Below are positions 33,629 through 42,089 of a DNA stretch of 64,000 nt, one piece after another. The stretch spans positions 62,001-126,000 of the forward strand of contig JBAOHC010000024.1 in the NCBI GenBank assembly GCA_037046735.1, read 5' to 3'. Position 1 is the stretch's first letter; each line of letters opens with the position of its first letter. The position numbers were made by a program, and so were the translations under genes. The notes under the pieces are model-generated. The model saw nothing but the letters and a program-made list of their open reading frames with translations, was not told the origin of the DNA and did no database searches. The DNA comes from JADKAV01 sp037046735. Its GTDB lineage: Bacteria > Actinomycetota > Actinomycetes > S36-B12 > UBA10799.

Positions 33629-36025
33629 GTGCCTGACAGCGATTGGTATCGCGACGTGGCGACCATGACCGGCGACGCCTTCTACCTGTTGCAGGTGGCC
33701 CCCGTACAGCAGGTCAAATTCATCTCCGAAAGCATCGCGGGGATGCTGGGATACTCCAGCGAAGAGTCCATGGCCGACATGGCGGACCTGTTCGCGGCCG
33801 TCGACCCCCGCGACGTCCAAGCGCTGCGGGCCGCTTTGGAACAGCCGCCCGGCACCGTGGGGCATTTGGAACTGCGCTGGCAGCACAAGACAGCTGGACT
33901 CGTCACCCTCGAGCACTGGTTCATCATCGGGGTGCGTGAGGACGGGTCCCGCACCGTGGAGGGGATCGCCCGCGACATCAGCCCACGGCGTCTCACAGAG
34001 AGCGCGCTGCGCGAGTCGGAAGAGCGCTTCCGCAACGCCATGCAGCACTCGGCCATCGCCATGTGTCTGGTCGCACCTGACGGGACATTCGAAACGGTCA
34101 ACGCGGCACTGTGCGAGTTCCTCGGTCGCGATGAGCCGACCCTGGTGGCCACGTCCTGGCAGACCCTGACCCACCCCGACGATGTGGAAGCAGACCTCGC
34201 CCTGGTAGCAGACGTACTGGCCGGGCGAATCGACAACTACTTCCTGCGCAAACGCTTCATCCGCCCCGACGGGTCGGTGGTCTGGGGTGACCTGTCGGTG
34301 TCCTGCGTCCGGGACGAGCACGGCGACGTGCGCCACTTCGTCACCCAGATCGTCGACGTCACCGCACAACTGGAAGCTGAGCAGGCCCTGCGATCCTCTG
34401 AGGCGCAGTACCGCCTGCTGGTGGAGGAGTCCAGCGACTTCCTCCTGCGCACAAAGGGCACCGAAGGTGTCATCGACTGGGTATCGCCGTCGATCACCCG
34501 CGTGCTGGGCTGGAACCCCGACGACGTCATCGGCAGATCCGCGCTGGACTTCCTGCATCCCGATGACCATCCAGGCGCTCACAACACCCGCGAGCTCATG
34601 GACGCTGGGCAGCAGGTCAGCGGCCGGCGACGGGTGCTGTGTTCCGATGGTCTCTACAAGTGGATGCTGCAAGTAGGGCGTACCCAGTTCAGCGGGGACG
34701 GCGCGACGCAAGGCAGGATCAGCAGCTTCGCGGACATCGATGCGCAGGTCCGTGCCGAGCAGGAGTTGGCCGTGACGCAGGCCGCGGCCCAGGCGGAACG
34801 GCAGCGACTTCGCGCCATCATGGACGCGATGCTCGACCCGTACTTCCTCGTCACCCCGGTGCGCGACGAGGACGGCGCCATCATCGACTTCGAGCACGTC
34901 GACGCCAACGATGCGGCCCTGGTCCATGCAGGCTTCAGCCGCGACGATTTCATCGGCAGCCGGCTGCTGGAACTGGTCCCCGATCAGCAGGCGGTCGTCC
35001 ATCTCTACGCCGAGGCCTTCGAATCCAACCGGCCGGTCATTCTCGACGCCGTGGCGCTGACCGACCCGGTCGATCCGAGTCGACGTCGACTGTTCGACGT
35101 GCGCGGGGTCCGCGTCGGGGAGAACATGAGCATCACCGTGCGCGACGTCACCGCCCGGGTGGAGGCCGAGGAGGCCCTGGCCGAGTCGCAGGCGCACTAC
35201 CGACTGCTGGCCGAGAATGCCAGCGACGTCGTCTATCGCGTGCACCTCGACGGAACGATCCAGTGGCTTTCCGGCGGCGTGGAGCGGGTCCTGGGGTACG
35301 ACGCCGAGCACCTCATCGGCCGCGACGTCGACGAGTTCGTCCATCTGCCCGACCAGGACGTCGTGGACGCAGCAGTCGAGGAAGCACTCCTGGTCGGCCG
35401 GGCGACGGTACGGTTCCGCGTCAGCGAGACCGGCGGGGAGTCGCGCTGGCTGGAGGCCACGATCCACCCCATCGATGAGGAGGACGGCAAGGTCCTGGTC
35501 GGCGGGTGCCGCGATGTGCACGTCGAGATGCAGGCCATGGCCGAACTCGACCGGCGTGCCCGCACCGACAACCTGACCGGCCTGCCCAACCGCGACGAAG
35601 CCCTTTCACGGCTGAACCTGCTGCTCGTCAAGGACCGGCCGCACCCGACCGCGGTGGCCTTCTGCGATCTGGACGATTTCAAGACGATCAACGACACCTT
35701 CGGCCATGCGGTGGGTGACGACTGGCTGCGGGAGGCGGCCGCCCGCATCCGGTCTCGCGCCCGGGAAGGCGACCTGGTGGCCCGCATGGGCGGCGATGAG
35801 ATCCTCGTGGTTCTACCGGGGGTCCACACCATCAGCCGGGCCCTGCGGGTGTGCGACATGCTGCGCGAGGCGATTCACAGCGATGGCGCCCAATCGACGG
35901 TGAGTATCGGGGTGACACTCGGCTATCCGGGTGAGGACGTCGACACGGTGATCGCCCGCGCCGACCGGGCCATGTATGACGCCAAGCGAGCAGGGCGCAA
36001 TCGCGTCGTGGCGCTGGAGCGCTGA
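33629..36025 (+). CDS. Multi-PAS diguanylate cyclase (GGDEF)
   Basis: A 798-aa cytoplasmic signalling protein without transmembrane segments. Five PAS-type domains are stacked: ~1-120, ~130-250 (RFRNAMQHSAIAMCLVAPDG), ~260-375 (YRLLVEESSDFLLR), ~385-510 and ~515-635 (YRLLAENASDVVYR). A C-terminal GGDEF domain follows (DNLTGLPNRDEA near 645, then RMGGDEILVVLPG, the GGDEI variant of the active site). It should make cyclic di-GMP in response to a ligand or redox signal. No EAL domain is present. The start is a GTG with an excellent RBS (GGAAGGAGGT). Confidence 0.93.
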   Translation: MPDSDWYRDVATMTGDAFYLLQVAPVQQVKFISESIAGMLGYSSEESMADMADLFAAVDPRDVQALRAALEQPPGTVGHLELRWQHKTAGLVTLEHWFIIGVREDGSRTVEGIARDISPRRLTESALRESEERFRNAMQHSAIAMCLVAPDGTFETVNAALCEFLGRDEPTLVATSWQTLTHPDDVEADLALVADVLAGRIDNYFLRKRFIRPDGSVVWGDLSVSCVRDEHGDVRHFVTQIVDVTAQLEAEQALRSSEAQYRLLVEESSDFLLRTKGTEGVIDWVSPSITRVLGWNPDDVIGRSALDFLHPDDHPGAHNTRELMDAGQQVSGRRRVLCSDGLYKWMLQVGRTQFSGDGATQGRISSFADIDAQVRAEQELAVTQAAAQAERQRLRAIMDAMLDPYFLVTPVRDEDGAIIDFEHVDANDAALVHAGFSRDDFIGSRLLELVPDQQAVVHLYAEAFESNRPVILDAVALTDPVDPSRRRLFDVRGVRVGENMSITVRDVTARVEAEEALAESQAHYRLLAENASDVVYRVHLDGTIQWLSGGVERVLGYDAEHLIGRDVDEFVHLPDQDVVDAAVEEALLVGRATVRFRVSETGGESRWLEATIHPIDEEDGKVLVGGCRDVHVEMQAMAELDRRARTDNLTGLPNRDEALSRLNLLLVKDRPHPTAVAFCDLDDFKTINDTFGHAVGDDWLREAAARIRSRAREGDLVARMGGDEILVVLPGVHTISRALRVCDMLREAIHSDGAQSTVSIGVTLGYPGEDVDTVIARADRAMYDAKRAGRNRVVALER

Positions 36026-36027
36026 GG

Positions 36028-36657
36028 TCAGGCCAGAAGTGCGGCCACGCGGTCTGCCACGGCAACTCCGAGAACTCGCTGCGCATCGGCATCGAGGTGA
36101 ACACCGTCGCTGACCGAGGGTTCAACGTGATCGCCCGCCACCAGATACGGGACCCGCGCTGCGTCACAGATCGTGGCGTAATGCCCCGGCAATGCCAGCG
36201 ACTCGGCATCGCGGCCGGCGTAGAACACCCCCATGAACCCAGTCGACTCCCGGATTGCCGGCGGCACGATGACCAGGGATAACGGCGCGGCGGCGGCGGG
36301 TCCCGCGTTGCTGCGCGCGACGATGTCGAGCAGCGTCCACAGCCCGGAGGCCGAATGCCGGGCCGACAGTTCCAGCGGCACCTGCAGATCGTTGGTCCCC
36401 AGCATGATGATGACCAGGTCGAGCGGGGCGTGCGACTCCAGCAGGGGTGCCAGGAGGTCGCGGCCACTGCGGGCCGGGGCGTAAGGGCTGTCGAAGACGG
36501 TGGTGCGCCCGGGCAGCGCCTCGGTGATGACGGTGTGCCCCGGGCCGAGCCGTTCGGCCATCACATCCGGCCAGCGGTTCTGGGCTGGAAAGCGGCCACC
36601 GGTCGACGGGTCGTAGCCGTAGGTGATCGAATCACCGAAACAAAGGATCACCGCCAT
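36028..36657 (-). CDS. SGNH/GDSL-family hydrolase
   Basis: A 209-aa lipase/esterase-like enzyme. Block I is ILCFGDSITYGYDP (catalytic Ser), the Gly block is in ALPGRTTVFDSPY, block III is IMLGTNDLQ (Asn), and block V is SDGVHLDADAQ (Asp and His). It is close to arylesterase/acyl-CoA thioesterase I-like SGNH enzymes. No signal peptide, so cytoplasmic. Substrate unknown. It converges with the PAS-GGDEF gene with a 2-base gap and is followed in the same orientation by a MEKHLA-domain gene upstream. Confidence 0.9.
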   Translation of the reverse strand: MAVILCFGDSITYGYDPSTGGRFPAQNRWPDVMAERLGPGHTVITEALPGRTTVFDSPYAPARSGRDLLAPLLESHAPLDLVIIMLGTNDLQVPLELSARHSASGLWTLLDIVARSNAGPAAAAPLSLVIVPPAIRESTGFMGVFYAGRDAESLALPGHYATICDAARVPYLVAGDHVEPSVSDGVHLDADAQRVLGVAVADRVAALLA

Positions 36658-36673
36658 GGGGTGACTGTACTGG

Positions 36674-37099
36674 CTAGTCGACCGGGGTCACCCGCGCGAA
36701 GGTGGCGGCCTGCCCGACGACCTGACCGGCCTCGTCGCTGACCGCCCAGACCGTCGCGTCGTGGATGCGGAACAACCGGCCGCTGGCCGACACCCGCACT
36801 CCCGAATAGCCGCGGACCACGCCTGAGCCGGCCAGCGCGGCCGCGCGTTGCGCACGCGCTTGCACGGGTGCTGTCAGGCGCGAGGGCCAGCCGATGAAGT
36901 CGTGCCAGCCGCGCTCCCACTGGGCTTGGGCGGCAGCGTTGGCGTAGACGAACAGCGGGTCGACGGATGTGTCGTGGCACAGGACGACCGCCTGCAGCCC
37001 GTAAAGCTCAGACGGCGCACACAGCGGTTCGCCGACCAGCCGTTGGTGGGAGGCGGTGATCCATTGCGGCCAGGATCCGGCTACGTGATCGGCAACCAC
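36674..37099 (-). CDS. MEKHLA-domain (PAS-like) protein
   Basis: A 141-aa single-domain protein. HQRLVGEPLC, VVLCHDTSVDPLFVYANAAAQAQWERGWHDFIGWPSRLTA and YSGVRVSASGRLFRIHDATVW match the MEKHLA domain, a PAS-related sensor first seen in plant HD-ZIP III proteins and also found alone in bacteria. It may bind a small ligand; no output domain is attached. Its start overlaps the 3' end of the upstream Septum_form gene by 19 bases, so these two are likely co-transcribed. Confidence 0.82.
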   Translation of the reverse strand: MVADHVAGSWPQWITASHQRLVGEPLCAPSELYGLQAVVLCHDTSVDPLFVYANAAAQAQWERGWHDFIGWPSRLTAPVQARAQRAAALAGSGVVRGYSGVRVSASGRLFRIHDATVWAVSDEAGQVVGQAATFARVTPVD

Positions 37100-37774
37100 C
37101 CGGTGTCCGTCTCGTCAGCCGTCACGAACTGGCACTGGGCATAGCGGTTACCGTCCGCCCAGGCGGCGGGGCCGGGGACGAACCAGGCCTGCGGCACCAG
37201 GCCCTGCGCCTTCGCCACTGCCAGACACTGCTGACCAGCCAGGCCTAGCGCCCGCTTGTTGCCCGGGTAGCGCTGCCTGGCCGACGTCGACAGCCACGCG
37301 ACGTTCGTCATCGGCACCGACGTGGCCAACCCACACGCCTGTGGCTTCCAGGACTTCTTGTTCCGGCACACTCGGGGCGTCAGGCCGGCATCGCGCACCG
37401 AGCCAACCCGGCCGACAACCGCGCCGCGCACGCTGGTGTTGAAACCGACGCACAGCGCCTGCCGCCGGTTCGGGGTGACATAGACGCTCAGTTGCGCCGA
37501 GCGGGGCAGGGCGAAACTGCCCGCCGGTCGTTGCCCCACGTAGCGCAGCGGCCCGGGCCTGACACTCCTGCCAGGCACCCGCGGCCGTCAGCCGGGTGCC
37601 CCGGACCCGGCCCAGCAGTTCGGCCGTGTGCCGGCTGTCGCAGTCCACCTTCGGCCCGGTGGGCGTCGTCGCAGCAGAGGGCACGTTCCAGCACGTGCCG
37701 GGGCCGGCTGCATTAGCCACATTCTGCGGAAGCAGCGCGCCACCGAGCGCCAACACGATGATCAGGGTCTTCAT
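37081..37774 (-). CDS. Septum formation-family secreted protein, frameshifted
   Basis: A ~230-aa secreted protein with a signal peptide (MKTLIIVLALGGALLPQNVANA). The first frame shows GTCWNVP and VDCDSRHTAELLG, the CW...VDC..HTAE signature of the actinobacterial Septum_form domain, up to AAGAWQECQA. An extra C in a CCC run near 37554-37563 shifts the frame. Removing it gives QAGPLRYVGQRPAGSF and continues to a second Cys-containing repeat (VGFNTSVRGAVVG, ACGLATSVPMTNVAW) and a stop at 37081. The domain is named for a septum-formation link; its function is uncertain. Upstream is the gene of unknown function at 37796. Confidence 0.8.
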
Positions 37775-37795
37775 AACCCTGACGGTACCCGTGGT

Positions 37796-38329
37796 TCACT
37801 TCTTCAAAGGCCGCAATTGCTCCTTCAAGGAGTTGACCTGCGCGACGATCCAGGGCAGCAGCGCGCTGGTGTCGACCGTGGCACCCTTCACGTAATCGTC
37901 GAGGTTGACGAGGTGATAGGTGCGGGCGTTGACCGTGTTCAGCTGGTGGTTGATGCGCACCTCACCGGCCACCGGCATCCGGAAGAGGTTCGCGAAGTCG
38001 GTCTTCCACATGATCGCGAGGTCGTCGGGGTCGGTGACCTTGTTGCGCATCTCGGCGGTGAAGCCGATGACGGTGCGGCTGCCCATCGTCTGGCTGATCG
38101 AGCCCGAGCCGGATCTGCGGTCGACCATCAGGTACACCGCGGACAGCACGTCGTCGCCGGGGATCTTGAACCCCATGGTCTGCTTGTCGGCGTCGGCAGT
38201 GATCCGGAACGGCCGCCACCCCTCATGCGACAGGCCGGCCACGATCAGGCCACAGACGATCTCGTCCTTGGACTCCCGCAACTCCGACTTGTGCGCGTAG
38301 TTGGTCATCGCATTGAACAGGCCCATCAT
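37796..38329 (-). CDS. Protein of unknown function paired with a GYF_2 protein
   Basis: A 177-aa cytoplasmic protein with no recognised family. It shows alternating strands and helices (IVCGLIVAGLSHEGWRPFRITADADKQTMGFK, VIGFTAEMRNKVTDPDDLAIMWKTDFANLF) and ends in an amphipathic helix (LLPWIVAQVNSLKEQLRPLKK). The size and helix-ended architecture recall YbjN or secretion-chaperone-like folds, but this is a guess. The ATG overlaps the stop of the upstream GYF_2 gene (ATGA), and the two proteins look alike in overall layout, so they probably act as a pair. Confidence 0.7.
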   Translation of the reverse strand: MMGLFNAMTNYAHKSELRESKDEIVCGLIVAGLSHEGWRPFRITADADKQTMGFKIPGDDVLSAVYLMVDRRSGSGSISQTMGSRTVIGFTAEMRNKVTDPDDLAIMWKTDFANLFRMPVAGEVRINHQLNTVNARTYHLVNLDDYVKGATVDTSALLPWIVAQVNSLKEQLRPLKK

Positions 38330-39132
38330 TGCCCTCCGAACCGCGCTTGGATGAACGTCTTCATCGTGTAGATCACGCTGGCCACATGGCGACGCAGCAG
38401 ATCGTGGTCGACGTCGAGGTGGTCATCGACGTAGCGTTCGATCTCGAGCAGCAGGTCGATCTGGGCGTACACGTAGCCGCTGCTGATGTCGGCGTCGAAG
38501 GTGACAGTGCCCGGCTCCGGGGAGGCGATGAAACTGCTCTGCATCTCCTGCTTGATCGCGTTGCCGACCTTGCTGAATTCCGGGACACGCTGCCCGTAGC
38601 CGATGACCGCTGAGGCGCGGTGCCCGATCATCTTGGCCACCGCGGGGTCGGGTGTGAGGTGCTGCAGTGACACGTTGACCCGGGAGTGGTCGGCCGGCTC
38701 CTCGAAGCGCAGCCGGTGGCTACCCGCCGCGCCGGCCCAGAGGCTCGCGGTCTCCATGTCGATCAGGACGAACCCGCAGTCGACCAGCGCCGTGATCACC
38801 CCGCCGAGCATCGCCTCATCGATACTGGTCGCGAATTCGGTCTCCTTGTACATCTCCCAACTGCGGCCCACCAGATCGATGAACGCGTCATCGAGTTCCT
38901 GGTCGGACATCCCGCTCATCAGCGCCGCGGATGCGGTGGCGGCCACCGGCTGGCCGAGGTCCAGGCCGAGCCGGTCGATGGCGGTCCAGTTCTCCGCGCC
39001 CTGCCACCAGACGTGGGTGCTGCGCGGGAGTTGGCCGGCCTTGACCTGGTCGACGACGGTCGACAGCGGCGCGGGTCCTTGCTGCTGGCCGCCCGCGTCG
39101 ACCCAGTGCACAGGTTGTGTGGGTTCGATCAT
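38326..39132 (-). CDS. GYF_2-domain protein
   Basis: A 268-aa protein. Residues ~7-60 form a GYF_2 domain (VHWVDAGGQQQGPAPLSTVVDQVKAGQLPRSTHVWWQGAENW), a fold that binds proline-rich partners. The rest (~75-268) is an uncharacterised domain whose end (LEIERYVDDHLDVDHDLLRRHVASVIYTMKTFIQ) parallels the C-terminal helices of the downstream protein. The ATG at 39132 lies immediately before the GYF_2 domain. Function is unknown; the coupled downstream gene is the best clue. Confidence 0.78.
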   Translation of the reverse strand: MIEPTQPVHWVDAGGQQQGPAPLSTVVDQVKAGQLPRSTHVWWQGAENWTAIDRLGLDLGQPVAATASAALMSGMSDQELDDAFIDLVGRSWEMYKETEFATSIDEAMLGGVITALVDCGFVLIDMETASLWAGAAGSHRLRFEEPADHSRVNVSLQHLTPDPAVAKMIGHRASAVIGYGQRVPEFSKVGNAIKQEMQSSFIASPEPGTVTFDADISSGYVYAQIDLLLEIERYVDDHLDVDHDLLRRHVASVIYTMKTFIQARFGGQ

Positions 39133-39191
39133 GGGTCGCCAGAATACTCGTCCGGCACGGGCGCCGGAAGGGGTCGAATGGGCTTTTCGCT

Positions 39192-40481
39192 TCACACCAG
39201 CGAGACGAGGGCCCCGAGGCCGGCCACGACCCCCAGCACGCGCAGCGTCGGCCACTTCAGCACGAAGACCAGCACGACCGCCAGCCCGGCGAGTAGTACT
39301 GCGATCAGATCCAGGGTCGCCCACTGCGGCACCGTGACGGTCATGGGTCCGAAGCTGCGGGTCTGGGTCTCGAAGAACGTGTGCAGCGCGAACCACAGGG
39401 CCAGGTTGGCGATGACACCGACGACTGCCGCGCCGACGCCGTTGAGCGCGTGGTGCAGTCCGCGGCTGCGCCGCAGCGCGTCGACGTAGGGCGCACCGGC
39501 GAAGATGAACATGAAGCAGGGCAAGAAGGTGACCCACAGGGTGACCAGGGCGCCGAGCAGGCCGGCCAGCAGCGGTGGCAGCGAGCCGGGGTTGTTGTAG
39601 GCGGCGAGGAAGCCCACGAACTGCACGACCAGGATCAGCGGCCCGGGGGTGGTCTCGGCAAGGCCGAGCCCGGTGGTCATGTCCTCGGTGGTGATCCAGT
39701 TGTAGTACTGGACGGCTTGCTGGGAGATGTAGGCCAGCACCGCGTAGGCACCACCGAAGGACACCACCGCGGTCTTGGAGAAGAGCAGCGCCTCCTGCGT
39801 CAGGATGTGTTCGGTACCCAGCACCATGACCAGCAACGCCACAGGCACCAGCCATAGCGCCAGGCTGGCCACCGCCGCGATCAGCGCCCACCGCCGCCGC
39901 CCAGGTGGGGTCGGCGGATCCGCCTCGTCGTCCTCGATGGGTGTGTGATCGCGCCGGCCGACCCACCAGCCGATCAGGCCCGCGGCCAGGATGACCAGGG
40001 GAAACGGCACAGCGAAGAAGAACAGTGCCACGAAGGCAGCCACGGCGATCAGGCGCAGGGCCCGGCTGCGCAGGGTGCGCCTGGCCACCCGGATCAGCGC
40101 CTGGACAACGATTGCCACCACTGCGGCCTGCAGCCCGAACAGCAGGCCCGACACCCAGCCGACATCGCCGTACACCGCGTACAGCACCGACAGGGCCAGC
40201 ATCACCACCGCTCCGGGCAGGATGAACAGCGTCCCGGCGATCACCCCGCCGCGCACCCCGTTGAGCAGCCACCCCACATACGTGGCCAACTGCTGGGCCT
40301 CAGGTCCGGGTAGGACCATGCAGTAGTTCAGGGCGTGCAGGAAGCGGCGTTCGCCGATCCACTCCCGCTCGTCGACGATCTCGCGATGCATTACCGCGAT
40401 CTGCCCGGCCGGACCGCCGAAACTGTTGACACCGACGTAGGCCCACACCTTGGTCGCCTCTTTGAGCGAAACGTCGGCCAT
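39192..40481 (-). CDS. chrA: ChrA-type chromate/anion transporter
   Basis: A 429-aa membrane protein with two homologous halves, as in long-chain CHR transporters. Each half carries the family start: VNSFGGPAGQIAVMHREIVDEREWI (residues ~17-41) and KTAVVSFGGAYAVLAYISQQAVQYYNWI (~245-272). FLHALNYCMVLPGPEAQQLATYVGW and LGLAETTPGPLILVVQFVG are the conserved PGP segments. These proteins export chromate or related oxyanions by proton motive force; the true physiological substrate is often sulfate-like. A tandem pair of CATCTGGTTG elements lies 25 bases upstream. Confidence 0.9.
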   Translation of the reverse strand: MADVSLKEATKVWAYVGVNSFGGPAGQIAVMHREIVDEREWIGERRFLHALNYCMVLPGPEAQQLATYVGWLLNGVRGGVIAGTLFILPGAVVMLALSVLYAVYGDVGWVSGLLFGLQAAVVAIVVQALIRVARRTLRSRALRLIAVAAFVALFFFAVPFPLVILAAGLIGWWVGRRDHTPIEDDEADPPTPPGRRRWALIAAVASLALWLVPVALLVMVLGTEHILTQEALLFSKTAVVSFGGAYAVLAYISQQAVQYYNWITTEDMTTGLGLAETTPGPLILVVQFVGFLAAYNNPGSLPPLLAGLLGALVTLWVTFLPCFMFIFAGAPYVDALRRSRGLHHALNGVGAAVVGVIANLALWFALHTFFETQTRSFGPMTVTVPQWATLDLIAVLLAGLAVVLVFVLKWPTLRVLGVVAGLGALVSLV

Positions 40482-40505
40482 GGCGCTCAGCCTAGGGTCG
40501 GTGCT

Positions 40506-40641
40506 GTCCACATCTGGTTGGGATCGCGGCCTGCCGCCCGATTCGCAACCTGCGACACACCAGATTCCGGATTGCCCCTTTTGCACCGCGTGGCATATCC
40601 ACATCTGGTTGATCATGGTCGAGTGCCGAGCAGATGTGGAC
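40506..40641. repeat. CATCTGGTTG element, copy 3a
   Basis: Begins GTCCACATCTGGTTG (40506-40520) and ends AGATGTGGAC (40632-40641), with a degraded left hairpin and a core containing TTGCACCGCGTGGCAT (40581-40596). The right hairpin pairs ATCCACATCTG (40597-40607) with CAGATGTGGA (40631-40640). It is the first of two tandem copies. Confidence 0.8.
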
Positions 40642-40655
40642 GGGAACGGCGTTGC

Positions 40656-40799
40656 GTCTACACATCTGGTTGGAGATTCCACTCGCCACGTCATTCTCAA
40701 CCAGCGACTTGGTAGCCAAAGTCCGATATGCCAGTTTCGCACCGCGTGGCATCTACACATCTGGTTGAGCGGGGAAGCCTCCCAACCAGATGTGTAGAC
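40656..40799. repeat. CATCTGGTTG element, copy 3b
   Basis: A 144-bp copy with terminal inverted repeats GTCTACACATCTGGTTGG (40656-40673) and CCCAACCAGATGTGTAGAC (40781-40799). The inner arms are TTCTCAACCAG (40694-40704) and CTACACATCTGGTTGAG (40753-40769). The core carries CGCACCGCGTGGCAT, shared with copy 3a. The last ~103 bases are read through as the C-terminus of the PASTA protein. Confidence 0.85.
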
Positions 40800-41383
40800 C
40801 GATCGCCGCTACTCGTTGGTTCAGGCGTGGCCGTGGTCGTCGCCGTCGCCGTGGCGGTCTCGGTGGCGGTTGCCGTCGCGGTCGCAGTCTGCGTGGCCGT
40901 CACGGTCTGGGTCGGTCGTGGCTGCGGAGTCTTGGTCACCGTCTCGGTCGCGGTCGGGGTGCGGGACGGCTGCGGGATGGGCTCGTCATCTGCGGCGAAG
41001 AACCACACCAGCCCGCCGACGACGATCAGCGTCGCGAGCAGGGCAGCGACGATCCATCCGACCGATGACCGCTTCTCCTCATGCACGACACCGGCCTCGG
41101 CCCATTCCATGTAGACCACCGACCCGCGGGGCACCCACGCCCCGGGCATGGGTGTCTGAGTGTTGACCAGCGCGGGCGGGCCGGCCGACGGCTGGCCGGT
41201 CATCGCGGCCGGGACCTGCCCCCACTGGCTGGGCACGCCGGGCAAAACGCCCTCGATTGGCTGGGTGCGGAACATCGGCGCCAGACCGGCCTGCGCCACC
41301 GCGTTGAACGCAAGTTCGGGGCTCAGCCCCATGACCGGCGGGACCTGGACACTGTCGATCGGCTCCTGCTGCCATGTCGTCAT
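40697..41383 (-). CDS. PASTA-domain membrane protein with Thr/Ala-rich stalk and repeat-derived C-terminus
   Basis: A 228-aa protein. Residues ~14-70 form a PASTA-like domain (VPPVMGLSPELAFNAVAQAGLAPMFRTQ). A single membrane helix follows at ~108-130 (VGWIVAALLATLIVVGGLVWFFA), and then a Thr/Ala/Pro stalk built of TATATE-type repeats (~140-190). The last ~33 residues (from THLVG) are encoded by CATCTGGTTG element copy 3b, so the natural C-terminus was probably lost. PASTA domains usually sense muropeptides on Ser/Thr kinases; no kinase domain is present. The PASTA part precedes the helix, so with an N-in topology it would be cytoplasmic, which is unusual. Confidence 0.7.
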   Translation of the reverse strand: MTTWQQEPIDSVQVPPVMGLSPELAFNAVAQAGLAPMFRTQPIEGVLPGVPSQWGQVPAAMTGQPSAGPPALVNTQTPMPGAWVPRGSVVYMEWAEAGVVHEEKRSSVGWIVAALLATLIVVGGLVWFFAADDEPIPQPSRTPTATETVTKTPQPRPTQTVTATQTATATATATETATATATTTATPEPTSSGDRSTHLVGRLPRSTRCVDATRCETGISDFGYQVAG

Positions 41384-41413
41384 GACGCCACGCTAGCGGC
41401 GTAGGTTGACCTC

Positions 41414-42089
41414 GTGGCGGATCTACCGGGTAGCGGCGACTGCGAGGCGCACACATCGTGGGGGCAACCCGTTCTGTTCGCCTCGTCGGCGGCCTACGTC
41501 ATCGCCGCCCTCTTCGTGCTGTGGTGGGCCAGCCGGCACAACAGCAACCGCGCACCGATCACCCGCGCGCAGGTCTGGCCGTACGTCATCGGCCTGATCG
41601 CAGCGGGCCTGGGCAGCATGGATTACCACGGTCCCGCCCTGGGTCCAGAGCCCCTGCTGCACGACGCCGGTCTCGCGTTGGCGCTGGTCGCCGCAGTCAG
41701 CATCGACCTCACTCAGTTCGACGTGTGGCGGCCAGCCCGGTCGTGGGGCCTGCTGGGGATTGACCATCGCGGCTGTCGCGGTGATCGCGCTCTTCCCGAC
41801 GATCAGCCCGGCTCTGGCCGGGGTCGCCGCGATCGGGCTGATCACCACCGAACTCGCGGTGTACCGGCGCGGGATCCGCGTGATCGGCACGCCCCTGCTG
41901 ATCGGCATCGGCGCGTTGCTGGTCGGCGCAGCCATCTTCGCGGTGAGCCGCACCGGGGGGCCGCTGTGCGACCCGGAGTCACCCTTCCAGGGCCACGCTG
42001 TCTGGCACGCCCTCACGGCGACCGCGCTCGGATTGTGGATCGTCACAGCCCTGCCAGACAATGTCCAGCAAGGAAGGGAGCGCTCGTGA
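41414..42089 (+). CDS. Multi-pass membrane protein, frameshifted
   Basis: A ~224-aa hydrophobic protein with six or seven transmembrane segments. It starts at a GTG (MADLPGSGDCEAHTSWGQPVLFASSAAYVIAAL). The frame is lost after ARSWGLLG near 41758; deleting one A gives LTIAAVAVIALFPTISPALAG, and the hydrophobic pattern continues to NVQQGRERS at 42089. Conserved SMDYHGP and PFQGHAVWH segments place His residues near membrane faces, reminiscent of ceramidase/CREST-type hydrolases, but that is only a suggestion. The stop overlaps the GTG of the acyltransferase gene (GTGA). Confidence 0.65.

Noticed and set aside
33584..35521. 645-aa minus-strand frame opposite the PAS-GGDEF gene
   Set aside because: His/Gly/Val-rich mirror of the coding strand; the GGDEF protein has a strong RBS and full domains.
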